From Thereva unica (taxonomy: Eukaryota; Arthropoda; Insecta; Diptera; Therevidae), in the NCBI GenBank assembly GCA_949987705.1, contig OX465282.1, positions 2,468,501 through 2,532,500 of the forward strand: a stretch of 64,000 bases of DNA, given 5' to 3'. The position numbers and the translations under genes are program-made. The notes under the pieces are model-generated. The model searched no databases and was not told the DNA's origin. It worked only from the letters and a program-made list of their open reading frames with translations. This document shows positions 23,235-35,244 of the stretch, one piece after another; within the stretch, counting starts at the first letter, position 1; each line of letters opens with the position of its first letter.

Positions 23235-25235
23235 TTGAGGCTCCTAACTACGATATTGTTACCAAGTGTTGCATTGAGCTTATTACAGTTAGACTTTTTT
23301 ATTCATTTTAATAATTTTAGGTTTTCTGATAGAGACCTGCAATCTGCGATAGACCACATGCCTGTAGACAGAGTAGTTTCGCAAGTGGATCACAAACGGA
23401 CGGACGGACAGAACTTTTGTATGGCCTTTTTTTCGGAAAAAGCTAACAAACCTCCATCCCTTTAAAATAACTAAAAAAATTGCGTTCCGAGAGATTAAAC
23501 AACCTTTATGAAAAAAATGATTTTTTTATCACTTAGTCGAAATAGTAATATAAGGGTCTCTTGTGCAACCCCTTAAGATTGAAAGGTTTACTAAATAGGA
23601 AGCATACTGAGTCAATATTTCCTGAGCCTTTTAACAGTACCCGTGGTCTTTCTTCTTAGATCCTTTGGGCTAATGGGTTCTTATACAAAAAAATAAACTA
23701 TAACCCTAACCCTTTATCAAGAAAAAACCCACCCTTAATTGATTACGGAGTTTCAAAAGAAAAAACCAATTTTTTTCTCTTTCATTTATTATAGAAAAGG
23801 CAAATGGCAATTATCACTATCAAAAGCAGCCAAAAGCAGAAAGAAACTCAAAGAACGAACTTCCAGCCATTCCAACCCCAATCCATTTTCTTCACTCCCC
23901 AATTCGAGTATAATTCAACAAATACAAAGCCAAGTATTCCATTAGCCGAATGAAAAGTTTCCTTCCCCAAAAACCTTGTAGCCAAGTACAGGAGTGAACA
24001 CACATAGATAACATAATCCTGGAGAAAAATCTACAAATTAACGTCATTAAGATATCAGAAAGATAAGTTGCGGTTCATTCGCCACAGCAGACGGACGGTT
24101 ATTAACGAACTGGGGGTGAAGAAATATTAATAAACAAGCTTCTTTTCGGAGGGTTGGAAAGCTGCTATTGAATGAGTCGCGACTTTGTTTGATCAATGGA
24201 TTTGTGAAATGAAACGGGGGCGGTATTGTTTAGACTATATAAAAGAGGAGGGCGGGAAAATATGTCTCCAAAATGTCTCCCTTTTTTTGTTTTTATTTTG
24301 TTTTTCCTGGGTCTTGTGCAGCAGGGTTGTAGGGTGAGCCTTAAGAAAAAATATTTTCCTGTGTCATTGAAATTTATTGGATTTTTGATTATATATCGCA
24401 TGGAAATGGATGAAGAAATAAATGTGTTACCTGGGTTTGATTTGTTTAGAATAATATGGTAAGAAAACACTTTTGTTTTTCGGCAATATGAATTCTAGAA
24501 AAAAAAATATTATTGAAGAAGTATGAAAACAACGATTCATTCTTTTTGCCGGAAAAATATTTTCACTGGTCTAGCTTAGTTAGCATTATTCTTGCCTCTT
24601 ATACTATTCAGATCAAATCTACATATTAACGACTTAACGTCTCTGTGTCCCGGTCATTTATTATGCATATCTTCAGGCATATTTTTTTATTCTTATTTAT
24701 ATCCAATATTGCATACTTTCAGGCTTATTTTTTCTCATTGATATTTCAATGCAGCAATGAACAAAAAAATATTACAAGTGCCTACTGTCGAAACTCGCCA
24801 CTTGCTCTATTTCCGCGTGTCTCCTGGAAGAGTTCCAGTCTCTGGATTCATAGATTTTCGTCTATAATTGATCATATAATTGATATTCTTATCTAAAGCG
24901 TCCTACTGTCATTCTTTTACCGGGAAGAAGTACTCAGGCCTGTCAACTCTCACAATTTAGCTACCATTCCTTCTTACTTGTCTTCGCACTTCAAAGAAAT
25001 TCAGTGTACTTCTTTCTTCTGCCATCGAATTACTTCTATCTTCTGACATTGAAGCAAAGTCTTTCGTTCCTAGCATATTTTCTGTAAATCAATGGACAGG
25101 ATGGTTGCGGACTATGTGAAGAGTACTACACTAAAGAGATATCCTTTAAGTAGAAGCCAGCACGCGCATCCTGCTGCATTATCTCCAGAAACGACTCACC
25201 GCAGATCTACTGTAGCTGGCAAAATAGACAAAGAA
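23235..25235. other. AT-rich stretch without a recognisable gene
   Basis: Low-complexity frames only. At 24650-24760 a phrase containing 'gcatactttcaggct' plus a T run occurs in two or three diverged copies; a related copy lies at 27178-27260. A pair of TAACCC units sits at 23701-23712, too few to mean a telomeric array. Confidence 0.35.
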
Positions 25236-25239
25236 CACT

Positions 25240-25522
25240 AAACCCAAACAAATTCTTGGAATACGCAGATTTGATTTCTAATGCAACAGCATTTCATCCA
25301 GCTGTAGCTAATGTAATCAATATTGGTCTTATTCTACGATGGGAAATGCAAAGCTTAGGGAACTGTGCAGCGTTCACAGAAAGAAACTACAAGAGGATAC
25401 TGACTTCACCCCCTCCCCTTGCACCCCCTCTTGGCGACAATGCGAGTGAGGCAGTGCGAAGAGAGATCCACAACATGCAGCTAGAATTCAGAAGGAACCT
25501 ACAGAAAAAAGAGACATATTAG
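25240..25522 (+). pseudogene. Unidentified open frame, probably mobile-element debris
   Basis: About 90 codons open to a stop at 25520-25522, including EYADLISNATAFHPAVANVI and a C-terminal charged part (EAVRREIHNMQLEFRRNLQK). The upstream sequence (25080-25240) keeps a similar compositional flavour but is broken by stops. No domain recognised. It could be a Gag-like or LINE ORF1 remnant. Confidence 0.3.
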
Positions 25523-25574
25523 TATGATTTCTTGAAGAGGACATCCGTTCACTGTGAGGAATCCAAGACAGTAA

Positions 25575-25662
25575 GGGGACGATTTTTCGACCCTCCCTCC
25601 GCCCTTGGTGAGATTTCATGTGATTTGGCTTGACTCCCCACTAATCTCACGTGAGATTTTCA
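25575..25662. repeat. ACGTGA-type repeat fragment
   Basis: Shares with 26786-26915 and 30088-30212 a series of GTGAGATTT and TCACGTGAG words around a purine-poor tract (CGACCCTCCCTCC). Here only the inner portion remains. Confidence 0.45.
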
Positions 25663-26069
25663 GATTTTAAAAAATCTCTAGTATTTAACACTAAAAATAC
25701 GTATTTACAGGTGTACAAGCACAAAACACAACACAACACAAGCTTTAATTATAAATAACTGATAATTCAAACTCCTACTTGCCCCTTCTCTATTCCACTC
25801 GCTTTTTTCGCTTGTAGTGGGCACACAACAATCAAAACTCATAATCATGCGCTCATTATCACGAGAATTTCATTTCGCTAAAATTCGGCGAGGGTCTTTC
25901 CTGTAGTTCTATATTCTAATGGCCTTTTCGCGGGTCGGTGTTACTTGGATCGTACGCCGCAGCATTCATCGACTCGCGCGCTTTTGGCCGGTGGCGGCTA
26001 AACAATCCAGGGACTACTATGGTACTTTCTGGCGTTCGGTTAAATTTTTTTTGTAGGATTTAGGCCCCC

Positions 26070-26785
26070 TTTTACACACAGGTCGACGGCAGGCCATGGC
26101 CTGAAAGTTTTCGCCTTGAAGCCAAGTATCAGTATACACCCTTCCGCCAACCAGATGAGGTCTGCAGTCGCCAACCGGATGGGTTTGTCATCAGTTTGTG
26201 CCTTAAGGTCGCGGGTTGTAGCGCGTAAGTTGTTTCAATTGAACTCTTCATACAAACATTTTTGTAAGATTTGAATATTTGTATGAAGAGGTCGACTGAA
26301 ACAACTTACGTACTACCACCCCAGAACTTCTATTCTGTCTCAAGCCGTGAATTTACGGCACGAGCTCACGCCGTGTCCAGTCGGACCTGAAAGTAAGGCG
26401 CGAACTAGCCGCGAAAACCATCCACACTCGTATTCACGCGAACGTTCACGGAGTCTGGAACCGCTTTAAGGCGCAAACATATTAGAATGGAGGCAATATA
26501 TTTAATTTCTCCGCATGGTGTCAGCAAATATGGCGGTCCGTGTATTTTAAAGGCTTTTCCAGTCACCAATCTGTTTGTGCCTGTAAAGTTTTCATTGAGG
26601 CCATGGACATTTTTGCACTTGAATTAACAACTTGATGTGCTAAACTGTCGTCTTCGCCTGTGTGTCTGTAGGGAATCATGACGTCACCTGCTAGAATCAT
26701 GACGTCACCCGTTAGACTGAGTATTGTATGGCCTTCATTGGTCCGTGTCTGACCTGGCCTGCCGGCGGCCTGTCAGTGAATTTTA
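26070..26785. mobile_element. Inverted-repeat element with GGCC-rich ends, copy 2
   Basis: The left end reads ACACACAGGTCGACGGCAGGCC and the right end GCCTGCCGGCGGCCTGTCAG. The interior shares blocks with the copy at 30272-30779 in the opposite orientation: the AATCATGACGTCACC and GTCTTCGCCTGTGTGTCTGT words here appear reverse-complemented there. A foldback unit has inserted at 26212-26322. The element continues directly into the ACGTGA-type block at 26786, an association that also occurs at 30 kb. Confidence 0.65.
26212..26322. repeat. Foldback element, second copy, nested
   Basis: Diverged copy of the hairpin at 5117-5221. The left arm has GCGTAAGTTGTTTCAATTGA and the right arm GTCGACTGAAACAACTTACG then TACTACCACCCC. 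It lies within the GGCC-rich element and splits it, so it inserted later. The left terminus has decayed (GGGTTGTAG in place of GGGGTGGTAG). Confidence 0.75.
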
Positions 26786-26915
26786 CACTGTTTCTTGAGG
26801 GAACAAAATTACGTGATATTTGCCGACACCCCTTCCTCTCCCCCACGTGAGATTTGGTGAGATTCGGCTCCCCCCCCTATACGCCTCACGTAATTTATGG
26901 ACGGCCCCTAAGGCA
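26786..26915. repeat. ACGTGA-type repeat, fuller copy
   Basis: Contains AAATTACGTGATATTTGCCG at one end and CCTCACGTAATTTATGGACG at the other, so its ends are partly inverted. The middle is GTGAGATTTGGTGAGATTCG beside a C run. Terminal words of the GGCCGTCCATAAATTACGT type are familiar from repeats in several insect genomes, from memory only. The copy at 30088-30212 is in the opposite orientation. Confidence 0.6.
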
Positions 26916-27019
26916 CATTGGCTGTTGTTTTCAGGAAGGAGATGTGCTATCACGAGATTCCCTTTGTCACCAAATATGAGAAAGGTGAATTTCAAGCATA
27001 TACTCGTGATAGCTAGGTG

Positions 27020-29265
27020 AAGTGGAGTAATACATTACACATATCCCCCTCCCCCGAGATAACTCTGTTAAACGAAATAAAAAGGGACCTAAAAATGTCG
27101 TTCGAATCGTCATTTATCGATAGATCTCATATAAAATTCATTACCGACGTAGCGTCCCTGTGGGCTGCTAACTTTTTACTGCATACTTTTAGGGTATTTT
27201 TTTTTTAAATATTTATATTTAATTTTGCATACTATTAGGATCATTTTTTTTTTATTATTTATTAGTATTTCTAAAGTAAGGTCATATTGTGGGCCACTTC
27301 TTTATTGACATATTTCTGATTCATATTCCGCTTTCAAAGAAAGTCTGCTGCCTCCATCACGTTAGTTCCTTTTGTGACACCCACCGTCTCAAACCGGTTT
27401 TAGCCCAAACGGTATTTTTTTTAGTAAGGACCAACAACGAATAGCAATGCACGTGCACACAAACGGCAGACTTTTCCCCTAACACCTAATACATTAAAGT
27501 TATTATTGAAGTTTTAAGTTTATATATAAATTGGTGCGAAATTATCATTATCAAGTGTTTTATGTTTACAATAAACCTGGGAAAACATAAAAGTTTTTTT
27601 TTGCCCAAACAAAATTTCTGGAATGTTGCTTTTACAACCAAAAATAAAACACACATTCAATCCGGTATTTGCTTAAGGAACTTCCATACTTTATTACAGA
27701 CCAAAGTGAAATTGTAATTTACCTTTTCCATATAAATTCTGCAAAGTAATTTGTTGAGTACACACACATAGTATACCAAAAAACACTTTAAATGCAAAAC
27801 TAAACTTCTGTCCATGTACACACACACATAGAATGATATAACATTCACCTTTCATCATTCCCCATATGGCAGATAACTATACTCAAAATTCCCTCTCGCC
27901 CATGTAAACACGTGCATATCGATCAAAAAGTTTCTGTGTGAGGTAAAATTCTATTTGTTTACATTTCAATATTATTGCGGATTTCGTGTAAACATAAAAT
28001 TTGCGCTATAGAGAAACGAAATGTTTTCCACCATGTAAAGCCCTACAAAATGGACACAATGTAAACAATCTCGCCAGCGACGTTTTGTTTACAATTTCGA
28101 AGAGGAGCCATACGACATGGAAATGGGTCAACGCGAACATAGACGAAAAAAAGTAGAGAATAAAAATAGCAAGATTCAAATCGAATAGAAAACAGGAATT
28201 TGTTTTACCTGTGTAAACGTATACACCTCACGCTCACGGCACTAAATCATCACGAGTGTGGATTTTGTTCAGGAAAGTGGATCGAGATGAGGAATATGTT
28301 TTTTTTATGCACGAATTTCATCCCCAACCTCGCACTGTTTCGCCACCCTCCAGCCAAATACCTCCACTAAACTCGAGTGCATTTCCTGTAATGAAGGCGT
28401 CTCTGCTGTGATGGACATCATTGTCACCCAACTGTGGGCTGGAATGTCGTCTGTCAGTGCATTGGACAGGACGAATAATCGATTCCTTGTCTCTAGAAGG
28501 ATGCAGTTTACACAGTTTATAAAGAGGACTAAATCGCATCCATTTCCTGCAGCTTTAGTGGAGGAGGAGTTCATTAAAAGTGCAGCCCTTGGAGAGATTT
28601 TTCCCCCTGCAGTTGTTGCAAAATCGATACTTTCTTGATTGCTCTTTCCAGTTTAAGCTGCATCAAAGCGGATTTTTTTGTACCTGACGTTTAATGGCGA
28701 TGATAATTTTTAATTAAAAAAAAACGAGAGATGGAGGGAGAGAGAGGGAAAAGTACGATGAAATGTATTTAAAATGTGAATGTAATGAACTAGATTAAAT
28801 CGATTTGTTAATGTCATTTGCAGAGGGAAATTATAAAATATGGTTAAAAAGGACATGACGGATAAATATTATTGATTTTGTGATTAGTCCGATCTTCCAT
28901 GCTTACATTCGCGCATAATATTCCCTTGCTTCCAACCTATGCTTCCCTTTCGATCTTGCCGCCATCATCATCAATAGAAGAGATTTACCTCGTTTTAGCA
29001 GGCATAACACTCAAAAGAGGCGCTTTCTGTTGGCCACAATGGCCATAACACTAGATTGGCCGATGACGTTAAATCCAGATTCGTGCAGTTTGGTCAAAAG
29101 TTTCATTGGTTAAGCTGGATTACGAGAGTGCCGAAGTAGAATCGGAGAGCTCCGTGGAGCACACATAATCCCACTATACTGCAAACTCCTTCACGAGATA
29201 CCGAAGGCAAGGGCAAAAGGACTCTCTCTCTCTGACACAGTAGACACGCAGAAACAACAGGAGCA
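27020..29265. other. AT-rich stretch without a recognisable gene
   Basis: The interval 28305-28640 is less AT-rich and open on both strands (76 codons on +, 89 on -), but neither frame resembles a known family. The rest is low-complexity. A diverged 'gcatacttttagg' repeat lies at 27178-27260. Confidence 0.35.
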
Positions 29266-29267
29266 GG

Positions 29268-29530
29268 GGGGGAGGCTTTTTTCTTATTAATACAGGAAGA
29301 TATTTTAAAAGGACTGGAGATCACCCAAAAGACGGCAGTCCCAGCACTTTTTGTGATAAGCTACAAAATATTACCACATAAAATTTTGGTGGCAGCGGTG
29401 TGATTCTATATTAATATAGGATTTGTGGAGATTGGTATAACGAGCTGGCCCTAGGCGCAGGCCATTAGTCAGACTGCAGAACCTGTTCGAGTGGTCTGGC
29501 CTACAAATATGAGAGACCAATAGAACAAGT
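29268..29530 (+). repeat. tRNA-Leu-complementary module, copy A
   Basis: Order of parts: CTTATTAATACA, a TATA-like stretch (ATTTTAAAAGGACTGGAGAT), GGCAGTCCCAGCAC, ATAAGCTACAAAATATTACC, then 29387-29406, which matches the complement of the 3' end of metazoan tRNA-Leu plus CCA with one mismatch. This is followed by TATTAATATAGGATTTGTGG and a leader-like segment containing GGTCTGGCCTACAAATATGA. No LINE coding sequence was recognised directly upstream of this copy. Confidence 0.75.
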
Positions 29531-29754
29531 GAAATGGCCAATCTGGTATTCTGCCTAAACGGCAGGGGACAGATAACTCTCTAGGGTAGCATGCTCTCAG
29601 AAGAATGAAGGAGATATCCGCAATGATCATCCTACGGGACAAAAAGACAGATCCAGACAGCTGCAGCTCTGTCCCAAGTTTTTTTTTAATCATAAAAGAG
29701 CCAAGGCAAGGAGGACCGCAGTGAAGTAGGGGAGCCCAACTCAACTATCGATCG

Positions 29755-29860
29755 ATGTCATATCCCTTAATATTGCCTTCTATCTTTCAAATTAAGCTTG
29801 CTACTAGACGTTGCACCTTGACCTGAACGACGTGATAGGCTGGTAGTACAAAAGGTGATT
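29755..29860 (+). repeat. 3' UTR fragment of the CR1/jockey-like LINE
   Basis: AAGCTTGCTACTAGACGTTG and GGTAGTACAAAAGG match the 3' UTR of the LINE copy ending at 53.5 kb and the inverted copies at 3.1 and 46.8 kb. No coding part is attached. Confidence 0.5.
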
Positions 29861-29864
29861 CTTA

Positions 29865-30075
29865 AGAATAGTTTTCTCACAACAAAACGGGACTCTGAAC
29901 AGTCAAGTCTAAGCGAACCTGCTTCAAGTGGTCTGGAATACAAATATCAGGTAGAGGGATGTAGTACAATAGTCCAAGCGAGTGGCCGCGATACTTTTAA
30001 ACTCAATACCTTAACAAAAAAAGAAGAACGAGAGAGGTGGTGTAACCCAATCTATAAAGATTTACCCAATGAATA
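29865..30075 (+). repeat. Leader part of the tRNA-Leu module, without the tRNA-complement
   Basis: Shares TCAAGTCTAAGCGAACCTGC, GTGGTCTGGAATACAAATAT and ATGTAGTACAATAGTCCAAG with the sequence that follows the tRNA-Leu complement in copies at 35.0 and 63.4 kb. It ends in the same ACCTTAACAAAAAAAGAAG-type purine-rich stretch. The promoter-like half is absent. Confidence 0.6.
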
Positions 30076-30087
30076 AGGAGTCGACCA

Positions 30088-30212
30088 TTAGTTACGTGAG
30101 GCGTTTAGGGAAGGGGGAGGGGGTGGAGCCGAATCTTACCCAATCTCACGTGAGGTGAGGTCTCGACAAATATCACGTAATTTTTTTTTTTTTTCAAGAA
30201 ACAGTGTAAAAC
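30088..30212. repeat. ACGTGA-type repeat, inverted copy
   Basis: GTTACGTGAGGCG, a G-rich tract, CCGAATCTTACCCAATCTCA and AAATATCACGTAATTTTTTT, followed by AAGAAACAGTGTAAAA. The same words occur reverse-complemented at 26786-26915. The GGCC-rich element follows at 30272. Confidence 0.6.
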
Positions 30213-30271
30213 AAGTAACCCAGATAAAACTGGGTTAAATTAAATAGAACATGTTTCTCCACTAAAGACTC

Positions 30272-30779
30272 CCATTCACTTACAAGCCGCCGGTAGGCAG
30301 AGGCCATTCAGACCAGGCCGGCCGGCACGGCCCGACGAAGCAGCAGATTACTTAGTCTGACTGAGGGATGATACTTCAGGCCGTGGCATTCAGGTGAAGT
30401 CATGATTCCCTACAGACACACAGGCGAAGACGACAGTTTAACATAACAGGTGATTAATTCAAGTGCAAAAATATTCATGGCCTCAACGAAAAGGCTCCAG
30501 ACTCACGCCGTGAACATCCCCGAATAAGCGCGAACGCGAGTGTGGGTGGTTTTCGTGCTTAGTTCTCGCCGTGCTTTCCGTTCTGAGTGGATAATGCGTG
30601 AATTCTTGCCGTAAATTCACGGCTTTCAGGCACGAACTGACGATAAATGCCCAAACACATAAAGATTTTTGTCAGTTTTCTTGGACTGCAGGCCCCGTAA
30701 AGTTTGGCGGCCAGTTAGTGTGTTGTTATGCTTGGCCTCAAGGCAAAAACCTTCATGCCACGGCCTGCCGGCGGCAAGG
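30272..30779. mobile_element. Inverted-repeat element with GGCC-rich ends, copy 3
   Basis: The left end is CATTCACTTACAAGCCGCCG and the right end GGCCTGCCGGCGGCAAGG. Contains CATGATTCCCTACAGACACA and GGCGAAGACGACAGTTTAAC, inverted relative to copy 2. No open frame. Together with the preceding ACGTGA block it mirrors the arrangement at 26.1-26.9 kb. Confidence 0.65.
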
Positions 30780-30799
30780 AGTCCAAATTATCAGCTATC

Positions 30800-32720
30800 T
30801 CAAATAAAATATTGCCCCTGACGGCCACATATATAGCCAGAAAATTGGGTAGCGAGCTTCGCAATCAGCTTTCTAGCAAAGAAAGCAGAGACGGTATTTC
30901 GATGGTCCGTAAGCCCCATGGTTCCAGATCTGGTGGACACCTTCGAGGGACCCCTTTTAAGGTCGTCAGGCCGAAATAATGCCTTTACGGTTTGTACCGG
31001 TCTGGAATCAAACGTCATGCAAAATGATTGGTTAGTTTAACCAGTTGGCATCTGATACTACCGTTCGAGTACGGACAGCGGTGTCTGCTGTCGTCGGTAT
31101 GAGCCTTTGAAAGGCGATCGTACACCTCCGTTCTGCTAGATTGAAGGAGTGCCGAGGAAATGACCTGAGAGAAGTTTTTTAAGTTGAAAAGAGGCTGCTG
31201 CAGCCTTAACCTTGGCATGTTCGAAGATTTTTCCAAAGAGACTAGTACATAACATACGGGGGATAAATGGTTTGAAGAATTGACCCTGGAAAGTGCTCCC
31301 TAAGCAGGCACCTCAGGGTTTTTTCCTGGTGGGTGGTTTATGAGCCATTTTTCAAGAAAAGCCACCATGCTGGAGAGGAGCTTTCGCAGTCTAGGTAAGC
31401 ATTAGTTGCAATTCTGCATACCTGTCTCTAGTTCGCCAACCGTCACATAGACTGAAGTTCGATTCCTCAGAGCAGAATGATCACTCGCCTTTCCGCTTCT
31501 TCTTTGAAGGCATTTCAGGCATTTCTCTACTTAGCGAGGAAGCTATCCCGCGTTCAGTAAAATTAAATCTAGAAAAAAGGCGCCCGAAACAATTTACATG
31601 AAAACTATTGTCGACACAAAATTACATTTAACTACAACCCTTAAGAAATCACATAAACCATTGAAATTTAAAAGTGCCCCACCATTTACCCACACACACT
31701 TTCGACGATCATTAAAGCCCACAATAGAAAACAACATATGTAGGTCAATCGAAGACGCAACCCTTAAGGGCATGTGTGCCACGTTCAATGTACATAATGT
31801 ATATCCTTGCCTTCAATAAACATAAAACCGCTCCGCGTAAAGGCGGCAGCAATACGACCAGATTTACGCAATTCAAGCCTGCCGTAAATCACATATTATG
31901 TCGCGGAGTAATGCTTTCTCCACCAGCATAAATTTCATCCTGTAAAGAAAGTCCCCACATTTCTTTGAGTGAAAACATCCTATCGCGGGGTGCGCTTCTA
32001 CTTCCCAAACTATACACGTATCTACAATTGCCGGAATGCGAAGGAGTTGGATGTGGCCTTAACCTATACGAAATGAAAATATCAACAACAGCACACGGGG
32101 AATAACAAGAAATATTTCTTCTTGCACAAATTGAGAGAAGATTTTTAGGGAAAAATATATAAATTTCAATTTGTTGTTTGGTAACAGTTGAGGATTCATA
32201 TTTCATGAGGTGCATAGTTGATCCGAGATTTATTTAGGGTGTCGCTTTTTAAATCGAGAGGGACTTTTGGGAATGGATTCCAGCTTAAGGACTAACGTAA
32301 ACTGAGAGATTCTTAAATCACTTAAACTTGTTCCTAGTGCTGTTTGGGAAAATGGAAAAGCTTTTAAGGTGCATAGCAGGAGTTATTGAGTTATAAAATA
32401 TTTCTGCATCAGTGCAGTGCTGTGAGAAACGAAGCAGGATCTTATCCGAGAATGGGAATACTATAAACAACTTAATAAAACTTGCACTCTATCGATTACT
32501 TTAAGCACGGAAAATGATTTGGCAGTTCTGGACTGCGCTCTATCTTTTTTATTTTTATTCTTTTAATCACGTATCACATTCACAAGTACTGCTCCACTCG
32601 CGCGTATTGCACTCTTGCTAGTTTTGTAAGCCAGAGCACTTGCATTTGTCTAGAGATCTAAATATCAGTCTTATTTGGTCGAGAGAAATAGCGCCCAATA
32701 CCGAGATTATTTTCCTGCCT
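30800..32720. other. Stretch without a recognisable gene
   Basis: Open frames on both strands, none with recognised motifs or splice context. No array or inverted ends were noticed. Confidence 0.35.
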
Positions 32721-32724
32721 GGGA

Positions 32725-32935
32725 CTCTTCCTCTTAATGGGACATAGGGCGGAAACAGATGCCCTCCAGCGGACTCTGATCTGCGCGACAGCTCTCAGCT
32801 CCGACCAGGATCTCCCAGTTGATGCGGCTTCTGCTAGTAGTGTTCTCCTCCGCGTCGTTCTAGGTCTTCCGACTCGACGGGATCCTTCCGGATTCCAGTC
32901 AAGGTTCTGGGATAATGGGAGATAATGTGAAGAAA
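32725..32935 (-). mobile_element. RTE LINE 3' end fragment
   Basis: Nearly the reverse complement of the 3' end of the RTE ORF at 59.9-60.1 kb: the region encoding GRPRTTWRRTLLAEAATTGR and then ...ALCPMRD. Broken at its 5' side after about 200 bp, a typical 5'-truncated LINE insertion. Confidence 0.8.
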
Positions 32936-33064
32936 AAGCTCATCCTGCTAGAGGTAAAGGCTGCATGAAGATCCTCATCTTTATAACCTAAAAAATAGTC
33001 TATAGATAGGTAGTATATAGGTAGGTGTATGCGGCAGCCCCGTCCAAGAACTAATACTATTTTA

Positions 33065-34790
33065 TTACTTGATGAGGGGCGCCTTGGCGGCCATTGCGAC
33101 TTATTTCATTTGGTCTATTGTGCCATCCCCGTCTTTAAAAACCATCAAGGTTAAGGCTTCTAAAATAGCCTAAAACTGATTTTGGGTTCCTGTGGTCCTC
33201 ACTGTAGCCTCACAGTCGCACAGCAAGCGCTCCGCAGTTTCGGGAGCTGCCCCGCAGAACCGACAGCTACAATCGGCTACCAGTCCTATTTTGTTAAGAT
33301 GGTAGTTAAGCCGTCAGGCCACCACCTCCTGATTTAAAAGTTTGCCCGCTTTAGCTTTATGGATTTGGATGAATATTTTAGCTTGACGAGCAGCCTGGGC
33401 CCTTGTCCAGCTATGAAGAAACAGCTGGTCGACCTAATTTTTGATGGCCCTTCTTACGTGGCAGCTTGCTGAGCTAAAGAGAGGTTCCGTACCGATAGGT
33501 GATTAGTTTGCACCTACTCTAGCCAGGCTGTCGGCAATTTCATTACCAATGTAACATTCGTGGCCCGGAATCCACATCAGCGGGACACTGTTGTTCCTGC
33601 TGAGGCATTTCAAAGATAGGAAACAATCAAGGACAGTCTTTGATGACACCCTGTGAGATTTAATGGCCAGCAGGGCAGCTTGACTGTCTGAGAAAATAAC
33701 AATGTTAGAGCTACTTGGGGCTCTATTAATACAAGGCTGATCACACACCTGGATGGCGAGTACCTCAGCCTGAAAAACAGGGGGGGGGGGAGCAGTACCC
33801 AGAGCCATTGATATTTTCCTCCTTGGGCAATATACCCCCAGCCCTCGGCCCGCTTTATCAGTTTTGGAAGCATCCGTAGGCCAAAGGGCCGTGCTTCTTC
33901 TAAAGAGAGGCCTTCCATGTTGCCACTCTAACCTACTTCGAATAATCGTCGTAAACGGTTTGTCAAAGTCAAGATGGCAGGAATGTTATCGGACATTGAT
34001 ATCATTGGCTCCAGGTTTAGCTCCTTGAGAATCAATAAATTATCCAGAAGGTCTCCCGGCTTAAAGAAGAATAGTTCCCGTAGACGCAGCGCCCACGCCA
34101 GAGCCTCCTTTTCCCCTACTAGGTGTAACGGTAGAAAACAATTTCTTTCCCATCCAAAAAGGGAGCTTTTACATTTAGCTTGCTTCTATTAATAAATGGT
34201 ACGATGACAGTTTTTTGGGGGGTAATATCCAAGTTCTTACTACGGCACCAGCTATGCACATATGATACACCTGCTTGCATGAGATCTGAAACGGTGCTAT
34301 CATGAACGCCGCTAATCATTATGACGATGTCGTCTGCATAGGCTTGTGCTTTAAAGCCACGGCTATTCAGGTCGGCAAAATGTCCGACGATCACGATTGA
34401 CCATAAAGGGATGATAGGACGCTCCCTTGAGGACAGCCTTTAGCAACCATTACCGTAATCGATTCAACATTCATTTCAGCAGTTATCAATGTGCTCTGTA
34501 GCTTACGTGATCCATCTCGCAGTGGGGGATGAATCCCTTTTTGTTCTGCTGCTTCATTGACCGCGTCGAAGGTAACGTTGTCAAATGCACCCCCAATGCC
34601 TGCAAAGTCACAAAGGGAAGTTTCCTTGGCTCTGAGGGACTTCTCAATATCTTTCATATGGCACATAAATGGCAGTCTCTGTAGATCTGCCGGACCGGTA
34701 GTAAAATTGCAGGCAGTAAAGTGGGTTCGCTGTAAGACCCTCTCTAATATGCCTATCTAGATCTTTCTCCATCGTTTTCAGGAAAAAAAC
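33065..34790 (-). mobile_element. LINE with RT and RNase H, decayed
   Basis: Minus strand, in order. RT start near 34740-34660 (MEKDLDRHIREG, ...CHMKDIEKSLRAKETSLCDF). Palm A GAFDNVTFDAVNEAAEQKG. Palm B AKGCPQGSVLSSL near 34440. YADD motif AQAYADDIVIMISG near 34330. Then SKNLDITPQKTVIVPF. RNase H follows at 33808-33503 (FQAEVLAIQV, FSDSQAALLAIKS, WIPGHECYIGNEIADSLARV). The C-terminus at about 33330-33190 has RLNYHLNKIGLVADCSCRFC and ETAERLLCDC. The YADD and RNase H acidic residues survive, but frameshifts divide the ORF. Loa/R1/I-group by motif order. Confidence 0.85.
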
Positions 34791-34794
34791 TGAT

Positions 34795-34905
34795 ACTAAA
34801 AAGGATGTCAGAACACTTGTTCGGTGGATGTCAAAACACTTATTAGGTACACTTGTTGATTTAATGTCAGAACATTAGTCGATTAAAGCATAGGTAGGGG
34901 TAGAG
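34795..34905 (+). mobile_element. LINE C-terminal scrap upstream of module copy B
   Basis: Encodes KKDVRTLVRWMSKHLLGTLV, similar to 38128-38190, then SIKAxVGVELYVGK. It abuts the tRNA-Leu module at about 34906, at the same LINE position (GCTCTACGTAGGTAA) as the copy at 37.06 kb. Confidence 0.55.
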
Positions 34906-35240
34906 CTCTACGTAGGTAAAAACTTTTTTTTTATAAAAGCTAGATGAAATTATAAAAGACTACAGATCCCCCAAAAAATGGCACTCCCAGCTCACTTTTT
35001 GGTAAGTTACAAAATATTATCAAAAATTCGGTGGCAGCGGTGGGATCCTATATAAGTAAGGGATGTGTGGAGATCGGTGTAATAAGCTGCGATATCTGCA
35101 AAAATCAAGTTTAAGCGACAAACTGCTAGAAATACTTCTGAATCAGTTCAAGCGGTCTGATCTACAAATATGAGGTATAGGAGTCTAGTACAATAGACCA
35201 AGTGAAATGACTGACTGCGATACTTTTAGAGGCAAGACCT
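34906..35240 (+). repeat. tRNA-Leu-complementary module, copy B
   Basis: TATA-like ATTATAAAAGACTACAGATC, TGGCACTCCCAGC, GGTAAGTTACAAAATATTAT, then the tRNA-Leu complement at 35029-35048 (two mismatches in 20). The leader continues with GGGATGTGTGGAGATCGGTG, CAATAGACCAAGTGAAATGA and ends near ACCTGACCAAAGAGATAG. Confidence 0.8.
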
Positions 35241-35244
35241 GACC

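Noticed and set aside
23701..23712. Telomeric repeat (TAACCC)
   Set aside because: Only two units; chance is the simplest reading.
28305..28640. Overlapping open frames on both strands as a host exon
   Set aside because: No recognised family, no convincing splice context and no supporting neighbour; probably an effect of lower AT content.
31598..31819. Open frames on both strands as a gene
   Set aside because: Low-complexity composition, mirrored frames, no motif.
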